Below the pieces are notes generated by a model, which saw nothing but the letters and a program-made list of their open reading frames with translations, was not told the DNA's origin and made no database searches. The position numbers and the translations under genes are program-made. 64,000 nucleotides of DNA from Roseovarius indicus (GTDB taxonomy: Bacteria; Pseudomonadota; Alphaproteobacteria; Rhodobacterales; Rhodobacteraceae), in NCBI RefSeq assembly GCF_008728195.1, contig NZ_CP031598.1:4402001-4466000 (forward strand). Reading direction: 5' to 3'. Positions 28,642-36,885 of this stretch are shown here, in pieces (the stretch's first letter is position 1; each line of letters begins with the position of its first letter).

Positions 28642-29832
28642 TTACGCCGCCCGCTCGGGGATATCCACCAGCTTCCCGCGCGGGATCTCGCAGGCCTTGT
28701 CGTAAAGCGGCGTCTCGGCCAGCGTCGCGGCATACATCTTGCCGTCATTGCCCTCGACCAACAGCTCGGTGCCCGGCCCGGCCTCGGCCGTGTCCATCAG
28801 CGCATAGCCGATCCCGTGCCCGAGATAGGGCGAGGTCACGCCCGCGGTGACCCGCCCGGCCACTCGGCCGTTCCATTCGACCCGGCCGTTCACGCGCGGC
28901 TCGCCCTCGGGGCACAGGATCCCGTGCAGGCGCTGAGCCTTGTCGGCTTTCTCCAACGCCGCCTTGCCGATGAAATCGGCCTTGTCCATGTCGGCGAACC
29001 GGCCCAAGCCCACGTCGAAAGGCGTGGTTGTTTCGTCGAAATCCGACCCGGCGTTGAGGATACCCGCCTCGATCCGCCGGATATTCATCGAATCCAGCCC
29101 GAACATGCGCAGCCCATGCGGCGCGCCCGCCCGCTCCAGATGCGCCCAAAGCTCGGCCGGGTCGTGATGCGGCTCGGTGTAGAACTCCCAGCCCAGCTCG
29201 TTGGTATAGCCGGTGCGGGTGATAAGAACGGTCTGCCCGCCGAAATCCACCCAGGCGCTGCCGAAATAGCCGAAGCGGTCGGGCAGGCCATCCTTCGCCG
29301 CCGCCTCGAGAATCTCCATCGCGGCGGGCCCCTGGATCTGGCTGACATTCACCTGGGGGTCGATGATCTTCACATCCATCCCCTTGGCATGCGCCCGGGC
29401 CCAGTTGACGAAATCGCCATCCGCCTGCACGTACCAGAACCGGTCCTCGGCCAGCCTTACGAACACCCCGTCCACGATCAGCCCGCCATCGTCAAAACAG
29501 GCGATGCCATAGCCACACCGCCCCGGTTTCACCTTCGCGATGTTGTTGATGAAAAGGTAATCCATCAGCTTCTCGGCATCCGGCCCGACAAACTCGATCG
29601 GCCATTCGCCGGTATGCAGGCAAGCCGCCTTCGTCCGCAGCAGCCAATACCCTTCGTCGGTCGGCAGGTCGTCCATGCAGACGCACATGAACCGGCGGTT
29701 ATAGACCGTGTAATGCGGCCCGTGCTTCGCCTCGATGTCATGATAGACATGCCGGCGCATGTTGAAATCCCACCCCGCACCGGGGCGCGAGGTGATCAGG
29801 TCACGGGTTTTCCCGTCGCTCGAAGTCATCAT
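28642..29832 (-). CDS. GcvT-like aminomethyltransferase-family protein (folate-dependent demethylase type)
   Basis: 396 aa. The GcvT/DmdA folate-binding fold is recognised from GPDAEKLMDYLFINNIAKVKPGR, GGLIVDGVFVRLAEDRFW (the Asp of the GGL..D motif), ISRTGYTNELGWE-like TRTGYTNELGWEFY, and FDVGLGRFADMDKADFIGKAAL. It lacks the P-loop and FAD domains of dimethylglycine or sarcosine dehydrogenase, so it is a stand-alone GcvT domain. Its ATG overlaps the stop of the Rieske oxygenase by 4 bp (ATGA), so they are made together. It may pass a one-carbon unit from an N- or S-methylated substrate to tetrahydrofolate. It is not clearly DmdA, and the substrate is unknown. Confidence 0.85.
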   Translation of the reverse strand: MMTSSDGKTRDLITSRPGAGWDFNMRRHVYHDIEAKHGPHYTVYNRRFMCVCMDDLPTDEGYWLLRTKAACLHTGEWPIEFVGPDAEKLMDYLFINNIAKVKPGRCGYGIACFDDGGLIVDGVFVRLAEDRFWYVQADGDFVNWARAHAKGMDVKIIDPQVNVSQIQGPAAMEILEAAAKDGLPDRFGYFGSAWVDFGGQTVLITRTGYTNELGWEFYTEPHHDPAELWAHLERAGAPHGLRMFGLDSMNIRRIEAGILNAGSDFDETTTPFDVGLGRFADMDKADFIGKAALEKADKAQRLHGILCPEGEPRVNGRVEWNGRVAGRVTAGVTSPYLGHGIGYALMDTAEAGPGTELLVEGNDGKMYAATLAETPLYDKACEIPRGKLVDIPERAA

Positions 29833-30983
29833 TGGTCCGCATCCGGATCAAGATTGGCACCAAGCGCGTCGGCCACCAGTTTCTGGAAATGGTGCACAGC
29901 ATGCTCGCTCAGCTCGGTCTTGCCGGAATCCACCACGAACCGGCCCTGGTTATACCCGGAAGATTTCAGCCCCTTCTGCACGCTCTCGCACAGGCCGATA
30001 TCCTCGGGCTGCAGCACGTCGATCTGGTAGTTGATCGCGTCGCGCAGCTGCTGGGTCACCTCGCCATCCTTCACGAACCAATCCTGGTACTCGACGCATT
30101 GGTCGGGGGCGGTGGGGTTCATCTGCAACACCGACAGGTTCGCTTCGCCCGGATAGGCCCAGATGGTGAAGTTGGGCCAGACATACCAGCCGGCATAGCC
30201 GAAATCGACATCGCCCGGCGTGAAGCTGAACGCGCGGGAATTGACCGAGCGGGGCTTGCCCGCGCACTGGCTGGAATACAGCCCGCAGGTCACTGTGCGA
30301 TAACTGTCCATGTCCACCAGGTCGACGAAATCCTTGTGCGCCGGGTGGCAGTGATAGCATTCGAGGAAGTTGTCGATCATCACCTTCCAGTTGGCTTTCA
30401 CGTCATAGCTGTCGCGCTGCGCGAATTGCAGGTCGTCGACCGAAGGCACGAAATGCCGGATTTCCTTTTCGAGGTCGCCCATCTGCTCGGCGAAAGGCGT
30501 CGCCCCGGGGTCGAGGTTGACCAGAACGAGCCCGCAGAACACCTCGACCTGCACCGGCCGCAGAGAGAACTCCTCGCGCTTGAAGCCCTTCACCTCTTCC
30601 GTGTTCCGCGCCGACTTGAGCGTGCCGTCGAAATCGAACGCCCAGGCGTGATACGGGCAGGTGATGATGTTCTTCTTCCCCGTCCCCGACAGCAGCTCGT
30701 GCCCCCGGTGCGGACAGACGTTGTAGAACGCCCGCAACTCGCCCGTGCGGGTGCGCGCCACGAAGATGTTCTGCTCGTGAATGCGCACCGTCAGGAACTG
30801 GCCGGGCTCGGCAACCTGGCTCACATGGCCGGCATAGTTCCACGTCTTGTAGAAGATCGCCTCTTTCTCATGCGCCCAGATTTCGGGGTCATGATAAAAA
30901 CGCGCCGGAAGGGTGTAGGATTCCGCCGGATCGGCGCGAAACGGCGCGTCGCCGGGCATCAGGTTGAGAAGGGGTAGGTTCAT
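29829..30983 (-). CDS. Rieske non-heme iron oxygenase, alpha subunit (glycine-betaine/carnitine oxygenase-like), copy 1
   Basis: 384 aa; GGAG lies 10 bases before the ATG. The Rieske [2Fe-2S] ligands are Cys90-x-His92 and Cys109-x2-His112. The mononuclear iron site is DNFLECYHCHPAH, with His211 and His216. Glu208 takes the place of the bridging Asp of classical ring hydroxylases, as in carnitine (CntA) and glycine-betaine (GbcA) oxygenases. It would therefore split an N-methyl or C-N bond of a quaternary amine. No reductase gene is nearby. It is divergent from a LysR gene and coupled to the GcvT-like gene. Confidence 0.9.
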   Translation of the reverse strand: MNLPLLNLMPGDAPFRADPAESYTLPARFYHDPEIWAHEKEAIFYKTWNYAGHVSQVAEPGQFLTVRIHEQNIFVARTRTGELRAFYNVCPHRGHELLSGTGKKNIITCPYHAWAFDFDGTLKSARNTEEVKGFKREEFSLRPVQVEVFCGLVLVNLDPGATPFAEQMGDLEKEIRHFVPSVDDLQFAQRDSYDVKANWKVMIDNFLECYHCHPAHKDFVDLVDMDSYRTVTCGLYSSQCAGKPRSVNSRAFSFTPGDVDFGYAGWYVWPNFTIWAYPGEANLSVLQMNPTAPDQCVEYQDWFVKDGEVTQQLRDAINYQIDVLQPEDIGLCESVQKGLKSSGYNQGRFVVDSGKTELSEHAVHHFQKLVADALGANLDPDADQ

Positions 30984-31001
30984 CGGTGGCTCCTGCTTCC
31001 T

Positions 31002-31042
31002 TGTCTAGTGACATTAGACAGAATAATCATGGATCCTGACAA
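31002..31042 (-). promoter_or_regulatory. Promoter and palindromic operator of the Rieske copy 1 operon
   Basis: On the minus strand TTGTCA (31042-31037), an 18-bp spacer and TCTAAT (31018-31013) form a good sigma-70-like promoter for the Rieske gene that starts at 30983. The -10 box lies in a perfect inverted repeat TGTCTA-N7-TAGACA (31002-31020). The repeat is in the 95-bp space shared with the divergent LysR gene, so it is a candidate site for that regulator. Confidence 0.55.
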
Positions 31043-31078
31043 ACGCTGATTTCTACCGCTCTTGAACAAGCCCTGCTA

Positions 31079-31975
31079 ATGCTACGCCGCAATCTCCCCC
31101 CGCTCGACCTGCTCCTCCCGTTCGAGGCCTCCGCCCGGCTGGGCAGTTTCACCCGCGCGGCCGAAGAACTTTCGGTCACCCAGTCGGCCGTCAGCCAGCG
31201 CGTGCGCAAGCTGGAAGAGCTGTTGGAAATCAACCTCTTCGAACGCCGCCACCGGGCCATAGAGCTCACCCCGGAAGGCCGCGAACTCCTCAACGGCGTC
31301 AAGGTGGCGCTTCAGCACCTCACCTCGGCCACCCACAGCCTGCGCCAGCGCGACACCCGGCGTTTCCTCAAACTCGCCTGCGACACCTCCATCGGCCAGC
31401 ACTGGCTGCTGCCCCGCATCGCCGCCTTCCTCACCCCCGAATCGCCCTTCGCCATCGACCTCAACGTCAGCGACAGCGAGCAGGAGGTGCTGGGCGCCGA
31501 CGTGGCCGTGCTGCATGGCGACGGGCAATGGCCGGGCTTCGTGGCGCGCCGGCTCTTCAGCGACCTCGTCTTTCCGGTCTGCTCGCCCGACTACCTGCGC
31601 CAGCACCCCATCGCCACGCCGCAGGACCTTCTCACCGCCGAGCTGATCGACCTCGATTACGTCCACTGGAACTGGATGAACTGGGGCATCTGGCTGACCG
31701 AAACCGGGCTCGACCCGACAGCGGCGCGCATCCTGATCCGCACCAATTCCTACACGGCGCTTCTCGACGCGGCCAAGGCCGGCATCGGCGTGGCGCTGGG
31801 CTGGGGCAACCTGGTCGAAGACGCCCTGACCAGCGGCGCACTCGTCCGCCCCGTGCCGGAAACCGTCGACACCGCCTACGGCTACTACGTCCTGCTTCGC
31901 CAGGGCGCCGGCGAAGACGCCCACAAACTCGCCCAACACCTCTTCCGCGCCTCCCGCGCGCCGCGGCCGGAATGA
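31079..31975 (+). CDS. LysR-family transcriptional regulator (GcvA-like)
   Basis: 298 aa, typical LysR length. The N-terminal winged helix-turn-helix reads LLLPFEASARLGSFTRAAEELSVTQSAVSQRVRKLEE (about 10-47), followed by a linker and a type 2 periplasmic-binding-like effector domain. The opening (P.L..L..FEA..R..SFT.AA..L) is that of the GcvA subgroup. It is divergently transcribed from the Rieske-GcvT operon with a palindrome in between, so it likely controls that operon in response to its substrate. Confidence 0.9.
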   Translation: MLRRNLPPLDLLLPFEASARLGSFTRAAEELSVTQSAVSQRVRKLEELLEINLFERRHRAIELTPEGRELLNGVKVALQHLTSATHSLRQRDTRRFLKLACDTSIGQHWLLPRIAAFLTPESPFAIDLNVSDSEQEVLGADVAVLHGDGQWPGFVARRLFSDLVFPVCSPDYLRQHPIATPQDLLTAELIDLDYVHWNWMNWGIWLTETGLDPTAARILIRTNSYTALLDAAKAGIGVALGWGNLVEDALTSGALVRPVPETVDTAYGYYVLLRQGAGEDAHKLAQHLFRASRAPRPE

Positions 31976-32015
31976 CACAAAGCCCTGCCATGAAGGCGTT
32001 TGACAAAGATTCTGC

Positions 32016-32051
32016 TTGAAAATTAGTTTGAGCGCTCATTATAATTTAGAC
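32016..32051 (+). promoter_or_regulatory. Promoter with operator B (TGAGCGCTCA) for Rieske copy 2
   Basis: TTGAAA (32016-32021), an 18-bp spacer and TATAAT (32040-32045) form a near-consensus promoter. The palindrome TGAGCGCTCA (32029-32038) fills the end of the spacer and stops one base before the -10 box, so a bound repressor would block RNA polymerase. The expected start of transcription is at about 32052, the A of the ATG itself. Confidence 0.7.
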
Positions 32052-33257
32052 ATGCAGAACACATCACAAGATCAATCCCCTCCCAAGAACTGGGACCGTT
32101 CGGGTCTACCCGGCTGGGCCTATTTCTCGGACGAACTGCTTGAACTGGAAAAGGAAGAGCTTTTCCGCAAGCACTGGCAGCTGGCCTGTCACGTTTCCGA
32201 CGTGCCCGAGCCCGGCAACTACATGACCTTCGATGTGGGCGAGGAACGCGCCCTCATCGTGCGCGGGCGCGACAACGTCGTGCGCGCCTTCCACAACCTC
32301 TGCCGCCACCGCGGCAGCCGCGTGGTGGCCGACGACAAGGGCACCTGCAAATCGGCGCTCGTCTGCCCCTATCACGGCTGGGTCTACAATCTCGACGGCA
32401 CCCTGCGCGGCGCGGCACAGCCGAAAAGCTTCCCGCCGCTCGACCCCGTGAAATGGGGGCTGAAGCCGCTCGACATGGAAATCTGGCAGGGCTTCATCTT
32501 CGTCCGGTTCAAGGAAAGCGATCAGCCCTCCGTGGCCGATATCCTCGGCCGCTTCGACAAGGAGGTCGAACCCTACGACCTCGCCAACATGATCCCGGCG
32601 GAAACGCTGGTCTGGGCCGACGAAACCGAGGTGAACTGGAAAGCCATCCGCGACGTCGACAACGAGGGCTATCACGTCCCCATGGCCCACCCCGCCCTGC
32701 AGGACCTCTACGGCAAGGGCTATTTCGACGAGCCGTTCGAGGGCGGCGCCGCCCGCTCCTATGCCCCCTTCAACGAGGGGCCGGGCTCGCTCTGGTCGGT
32801 CCGCGCCTACAAATCCACCCTGCCCGAGGCCGACTGGCTGCCGGAAAGCCACCGCACGGCATGGCTCTATTACGGGATCTTCCCCAACACCGTGATCGGC
32901 ATCTACCCGGACTCGATGATCTTCTACCAGGAATTCCCCGACGGCACCGGCAAGAGCCGCCTGCGCGGCGCGTCCTACAAGTACAAGGACGAAAGCCGCG
33001 AGATGCGGCTGGCGCGCTACCTCTCGGGCCGGATTGACCGGATCACCGCCGAGGAAGACCAGATGCTCACCATCTGGTCCTGCGAGGCGGCGCTCTCCTC
33101 GGCCTATGACGGGATCATCCTGTCGGATCTCGAATACGGCGTGAAAACCTATCACGACCAGCTGCGGAACCTGTTCCCCGTGCTCACGCTCGACGAACCG
33201 CCCGCCCCCGGCACCATGGCCGAGGTCAATGCCGAGATGCTGGCCGAGCGAGACTGA
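32052..33257 (+). CDS. Rieske non-heme iron oxygenase, alpha subunit, copy 2
   Basis: 401 aa from the ATG at 32052. A frame from 32016 is possible but would start inside the promoter. There is no Shine-Dalgarno sequence, and the promoter position suggests a leaderless message. Rieske ligands are Cys84-x-His86 and Cys105-x2-His108. The catalytic iron motif DNEGYHVPMAH gives Glu205, His208 and His213, the same spacing (and even the same numbers) as reported for carnitine oxygenase CntA. Otherwise it is only distantly similar to copies 1 and 3. It is a single-gene unit ended by a strong terminator at 33279. A quaternary-amine-type substrate is inferred. Confidence 0.9.
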   Translation: MQNTSQDQSPPKNWDRSGLPGWAYFSDELLELEKEELFRKHWQLACHVSDVPEPGNYMTFDVGEERALIVRGRDNVVRAFHNLCRHRGSRVVADDKGTCKSALVCPYHGWVYNLDGTLRGAAQPKSFPPLDPVKWGLKPLDMEIWQGFIFVRFKESDQPSVADILGRFDKEVEPYDLANMIPAETLVWADETEVNWKAIRDVDNEGYHVPMAHPALQDLYGKGYFDEPFEGGAARSYAPFNEGPGSLWSVRAYKSTLPEADWLPESHRTAWLYYGIFPNTVIGIYPDSMIFYQEFPDGTGKSRLRGASYKYKDESREMRLARYLSGRIDRITAEEDQMLTIWSCEAALSSAYDGIILSDLEYGVKTYHDQLRNLFPVLTLDEPPAPGTMAEVNAEMLAERD

Positions 33258-33278
33258 GCCACCCCAAAGCCCAAAAGC

Positions 33279-33312
33279 AAAGCGCGGCGGCCGATATGGC
33301 CCGCCGCGCTTT
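33279..33312. terminator. Bidirectional rho-independent terminator
   Basis: A perfect 12-bp stem AAAGCGCGGCGG / CCGCCGCGCTTT with a 10-nt loop lies between the convergent Rieske copy 2 (ends 33257) and Rieske copy 3 (ends 33364). It is followed by TTCTTT on the plus strand and has an A-rich flank that gives a U-rich tail (TTGCTTTTGG) on the other, so it can serve both genes. Confidence 0.85.
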
Positions 33313-33363
33313 TTCTTTGCCTACATGCAGACCGGGCGGTGCCGACCGCCCGGCCCCATCAGC

Positions 33364-34581
33364 CTATTCTGCAAGCGGCGCCCTGCGGCTGGCCCGGCTC
33401 GCCGCGCCCTCGCTCTTCGGCGCCTCGCCCAGCTGCTCGCGCACCCATTGCTGGAACAGGAACACCTCGTATTCCTCCTGCATCAGAACGCCATTGTGAA
33501 AGGCGCTGGAGCGCATGCCCTTCTGGTTCAGCTCGCTCGCCGCGCCATCCTGCTCCATCACGAGGATACCGAACTGGGTGATCTTGTCGGCGTCGAAATC
33601 CGGCCGCGCCAGCGTGTCGGGGTGGAACAGCCACTCCGCCGTCAGCTCCATCGTCTCGGCCGTCTTCGGCGTGATCTTCACCAGCCGCACATAGTCGGCG
33701 TGATGCGCGATGAAGACCGAGGGCGTCACCGTCACGTAACGCATCCCGACCTCCACATCCGCATCGGTCAGCCCCGGCAGGCGTCCCTGTGCCTCACCAT
33801 CCATCGACCACGTCTCGGCCCCCGCGCGCAGCCCGCCCGAGTGGTGCGGCGCCAGGTCCTCGGCATGCTCTGCCCACTCCGGATCATCCCGCCGCGCCAT
33901 GATCGCCCGGCCATAGATCGGCACCAGCTCGCACAGCTCGGGGTGGATGTTGGGACAGTGCAGGCACTCGTTGTAATTCTCCCAGAAGACCTTCCAGTTG
34001 CAGTGCAGCGTCTTGGAATAGACATGCCCCACCCGCAGGTCCTCCAGCGGCCAGTTGGCGACATAGGCGGTCTCGGCCCCGTAAAGCTCGTCGAAGGACG
34101 GCGCATCGGGGTCGAGATTGACGAAGACGAACCCGCCCCATTCTTCCACCCGCACCCGGTGCAGCGGATGCTCGGCCCGGTCGAACCCGGCCACCTTCCG
34201 CATCGGGCCGGTCGCCCGCAGCCGCCCGGTCAGATCATAGACCCACTGGTGATAGGGGCAGGTGATCATCGCCTTCTTCAGCGTCCCCTCCGCCTGCGGG
34301 CAAAGGATCGAGCCGCGATGCCGGCAGGTGTTGAAGAACCCTTGCAGTTCCCCCTCCTGGTCGCGAAGCAGCAGGATGGGCTGCCCCGCCACCTCGAAGG
34401 TGCGGAAGGCGCGCGGCCCGTCCAGCGTCTCGGCCCGACAGAGGTAGACCCAGTTTCGCCCCCATATCTCCCGCACTTCGCGCTCGAAATGCGCAGGATC
34501 CAGGTACCACGACGCAGGCAGCGATGCCTGCGCGCGCGTGAGACCGTTGAAGCCCTCTTCCAGAACGGCATTGTCCTCCAT
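33364..34581 (-). CDS. Rieske non-heme iron oxygenase, alpha subunit, copy 3
   Basis: 405 aa with a strong ribosome site (AAGGAGGT) before the ATG. Rieske ligands are Cys86-x-His88 and Cys108-x2-His111. The mononuclear site ENYNECLHCPNIH gives Glu205, His208 and His213, again with Glu as the bridging residue. The C-terminus is shortened to a polar Arg/Ala tail. It lies 56 bp behind the class III aminotransferase on the same strand, so both are probably under operator C at 36109. The wording is that of the GbcA-type aromatic-ring-hydroxylase-like family. The substrate is unknown. Confidence 0.9.
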   Translation of the reverse strand: MEDNAVLEEGFNGLTRAQASLPASWYLDPAHFEREVREIWGRNWVYLCRAETLDGPRAFRTFEVAGQPILLLRDQEGELQGFFNTCRHRGSILCPQAEGTLKKAMITCPYHQWVYDLTGRLRATGPMRKVAGFDRAEHPLHRVRVEEWGGFVFVNLDPDAPSFDELYGAETAYVANWPLEDLRVGHVYSKTLHCNWKVFWENYNECLHCPNIHPELCELVPIYGRAIMARRDDPEWAEHAEDLAPHHSGGLRAGAETWSMDGEAQGRLPGLTDADVEVGMRYVTVTPSVFIAHHADYVRLVKITPKTAETMELTAEWLFHPDTLARPDFDADKITQFGILVMEQDGAASELNQKGMRSSAFHNGVLMQEEYEVFLFQQWVREQLGEAPKSEGAASRASRRAPLAE

Positions 34582-34637
34582 CGGGCGACCTCCTTTTCAG
34601 GGTATGTGTGGTGGGGTGTCCGCGCACGCGGCGCGGG

Positions 34638-36044
34638 TCAGAGCATTTCGTCCTGCACCTGCTGAACCGCCGTTTCGAGAATGTCGAACATCTGGTCGAC
34701 CTCGTCCAGCGTGATGATCAGCGGCGGCGAGAAGACGCACTGGTTGATCAGCGGGCGCACGATCAGACCCATGTCCTCGCATTTCTCATCGACGCGGGCC
34801 CCGAACTCGGTGTCGATCGCCAGCCGCTTCGACTCGGGCGTGCCCGGGGCGGCGACGCCCTCGACACAGCCGATCAGCCCCACGCCGCGCGTGTCGCCGA
34901 TGATCTCGTGCCGGCCCAGCGCGTTCAGCCGCTCCTGGAAATGCGGGGTGATCTCGCGCACATGCTCGAGAATGCCCTCGCGCTCGAAAATCTCGATATT
35001 CTTCAGCGCCGCGGCGGCACAGACCGGGTGGCCCGAATAGGTATACCCGTTCGAGAACATGATATGCTCGCGGTCATCCGCCGAGATATCGTTCCACAGC
35101 CGGTCTGACAGGATCATCGCGCCCATCGGCAGGTAGCCCGAGGTCAGGCCCTTCGCACAGGTGATGATGTCGGGCGTGATGCCGAACACATCCTCGCTGG
35201 CGAACCAGTGGCCCAATCGCCCGAAGCCCGTGACCACCTCGTCCGAGATGTAAAGCACGTCATACTTCCGGCAAACCTCCAGCGTCCGCTTGTGATAGCC
35301 CGGCGGCGGCACGATCACCCCGCCCGAGGCCAGCACCGGCTCGGCAATGAAGGCGCCCACGTTCTCGGGGCCGGCGTCCAGAATGGCCTGCTCCAGCTCG
35401 TTCACCTTGGCATCGCACCAGTCTTCGACGCTCATGCCCTCGGGGCGCACATAGGGGTTCACGTTGCCAATCAGGCGTACCAGCCGGTCCTCGAAATCGA
35501 GCCGCGACTTGGTGCGCTCCTTCCCGGTGACCGAGGCCGCCAGGTAGGTCGACCCGTGATAGCCCTTCTCGCGCCCGATGACGATCTTCTTCTCGGGGCG
35601 GCCCTTCATGTTGTTGTAGAACTGAACGAACCGGATCGCGCTGTCGACGGCCGACGACCCTCCGGTGGTAAAGAACACGCTGTTCAGGTCGCCCGGCGCC
35701 ATCTCGGCAATCCGCTTGGCCAGCAGTGCCGACGGCTCCGCCGCAAAGGCCCAGGGCGAGGTATAAGGCAGGCGCATCGTCTGCTCGGCGATTGCATCCG
35801 CCATCTCGCGCCGGCCATAGCCGATCTGAACGCACCACATGCCGCCCGGCCCGTCGATGTATTTCTTCCCATCCGGGTCATACAGGTAGATGCCCTCCGC
35901 CCGCGCGGCGATGGTCCGGTCGGCGTCGGCGGTGCCGATCGATTCCCAAGGGTGAACGAAATGCTCGTTATCCCATTCCTGAACGGCCTCTGCGGGGATG
36001 GCCGCGTTGTGGCCGGGATCTGCGTTGATGGTCTGGTCGGTCAT
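34638..36044 (-). CDS. Class III (omega) aminotransferase
   Basis: 468 aa. Fold type I, class III aminotransferase: GPGGMWCVQIGYGRREMADAI at the start, TTGGSSAVDSAIRF near 127, the pyridoxal-binding GYHGSTY near 165, the Asp in YISDEVVTGFGRLG near 265 and the PLP lysine in TCAKGLTSGYLPMGA near 300. It resembles omega-amino-acid:pyruvate or polyamine:pyruvate transaminases. The Shine-Dalgarno is weak (GGA). It is divergent from the BetI-type regulator with operator C in the 163-bp gap, and leads into Rieske copy 3. It may remove an amino group left after demethylation, which is inference. Confidence 0.9.
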   Translation of the reverse strand: MTDQTINADPGHNAAIPAEAVQEWDNEHFVHPWESIGTADADRTIAARAEGIYLYDPDGKKYIDGPGGMWCVQIGYGRREMADAIAEQTMRLPYTSPWAFAAEPSALLAKRIAEMAPGDLNSVFFTTGGSSAVDSAIRFVQFYNNMKGRPEKKIVIGREKGYHGSTYLAASVTGKERTKSRLDFEDRLVRLIGNVNPYVRPEGMSVEDWCDAKVNELEQAILDAGPENVGAFIAEPVLASGGVIVPPPGYHKRTLEVCRKYDVLYISDEVVTGFGRLGHWFASEDVFGITPDIITCAKGLTSGYLPMGAMILSDRLWNDISADDREHIMFSNGYTYSGHPVCAAAALKNIEIFEREGILEHVREITPHFQERLNALGRHEIIGDTRGVGLIGCVEGVAAPGTPESKRLAIDTEFGARVDEKCEDMGLIVRPLINQCVFSPPLIITLDEVDQMFDILETAVQQVQDEML

Positions 36045-36101
36045 AGGAGTCCATTTCTAGCGGCCTGCGCCGCATTTTCTGCTTGTCCGCACTCTACCCT
36101 A

Positions 36102-36118
36102 ATTATTTTGAGCGCTCA
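36102..36118 (-). promoter_or_regulatory. Operator C (TGAGCGCTCA) with adjacent AATAAT in the tetR/aminotransferase gap
   Basis: The palindrome TGAGCGCTCA (36109-36118; with flanks TTGAGCGCTCAA) is followed on the minus strand after one base by AATAAT (36107-36102), a -10-like box facing the aminotransferase. This copies the geometry of sites A and B. The regulator gene starts 90 bp away on the other strand, so autoregulation is likely. Confidence 0.65.
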
Positions 36119-36207
36119 ATCAAATTTTTTGTCCGATCCGCCCTTCCCCGGGTTGCTGTCCCGCCCCGACCGCGCAATACTAAGGCCATCCGTGAAGGAG
36201 AGAGGCC

Positions 36208-36885
36208 ATGGCAGCTCAGGAGGGCGCAACCCGCCCGCGCAAGGAACGCAAGGAAAACGCCGACAAGCGGCGCGGGCAGATCATCGACGCCACCTTCCGC
36301 TCGATCGTCAAGAACGGCCTGTCGGGCACCACGCTGGCCAGCGTCTCGAACGAGGCCGGTCTCTCGCAGGGGGTCGCGGTGTTCTACTTTCAGAACAAGC
36401 AATCCCTGCTCGGCGCCGCCCTCCGCCATCAATACGACGTGTACCAGGAGGGCTGGCAAAAGGCCGTCGCCGATGCCGGCTCCGACCCCGCAGACCAGAT
36501 CACCGCCCTCGTCAAATCCGACTTCACACCGGAATCGTGCAACGAGGAAACCCTGATCATCTGGCACGCCTTCTGGGGCGAATCCAAGGCCCGCCCGCTC
36601 TATGGCGAGATTTCCAAGTCCTACGAACAGGAACGGGCCCACGCGATGTGCAACGCCTGCGCCGCCCTGCTTCAGGCCGAAGGCCGCCCCGTCACCGGGG
36701 CCGACGACATCGCCGCCGGCATCGACGCGATGACAGACGGGCTCTGGCTCGCCATGTACCTCTCAAGCGCCCCGGTCGATTACAAACAGCCCATGCGCCT
36801 GGCCGCCATGTACCTCGCCTCGGCCTTCCCGGCCCATGCCGAAACCTTCCGCAAGGGCTTCGGCGTCAAGGCTCCGCAGGCCTGA
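36208..36885 (+). CDS. TetR-family repressor, BetI type
   Basis: 225 aa with AAGGAG before the ATG. The helix-turn-helix spans about residues 20-66: KRRGQIIDATFRSI, TTLASVSNEAGLSQGVAVFYFQNKQSLLGAALR. The pattern RRxQ(L/I)IDAT, AGxSxG, YFxxKxxLL and the C-terminal GIDAMTDGLWLAMYLS follow E. coli BetI closely, with HAFWGESKARPLY matching its AFW..S...P.LY segment. BetI represses choline genes until choline binds. This one probably binds the TGAGCGCTCA sites at 15693, 32029 and 36109. The ligand is inferred to be a quaternary amine. It converges on the next gene with a 20-bp overlap. Confidence 0.88.
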   Translation: MAAQEGATRPRKERKENADKRRGQIIDATFRSIVKNGLSGTTLASVSNEAGLSQGVAVFYFQNKQSLLGAALRHQYDVYQEGWQKAVADAGSDPADQITALVKSDFTPESCNEETLIIWHAFWGESKARPLYGEISKSYEQERAHAMCNACAALLQAEGRPVTGADDIAAGIDAMTDGLWLAMYLSSAPVDYKQPMRLAAMYLASAFPAHAETFRKGFGVKAPQA

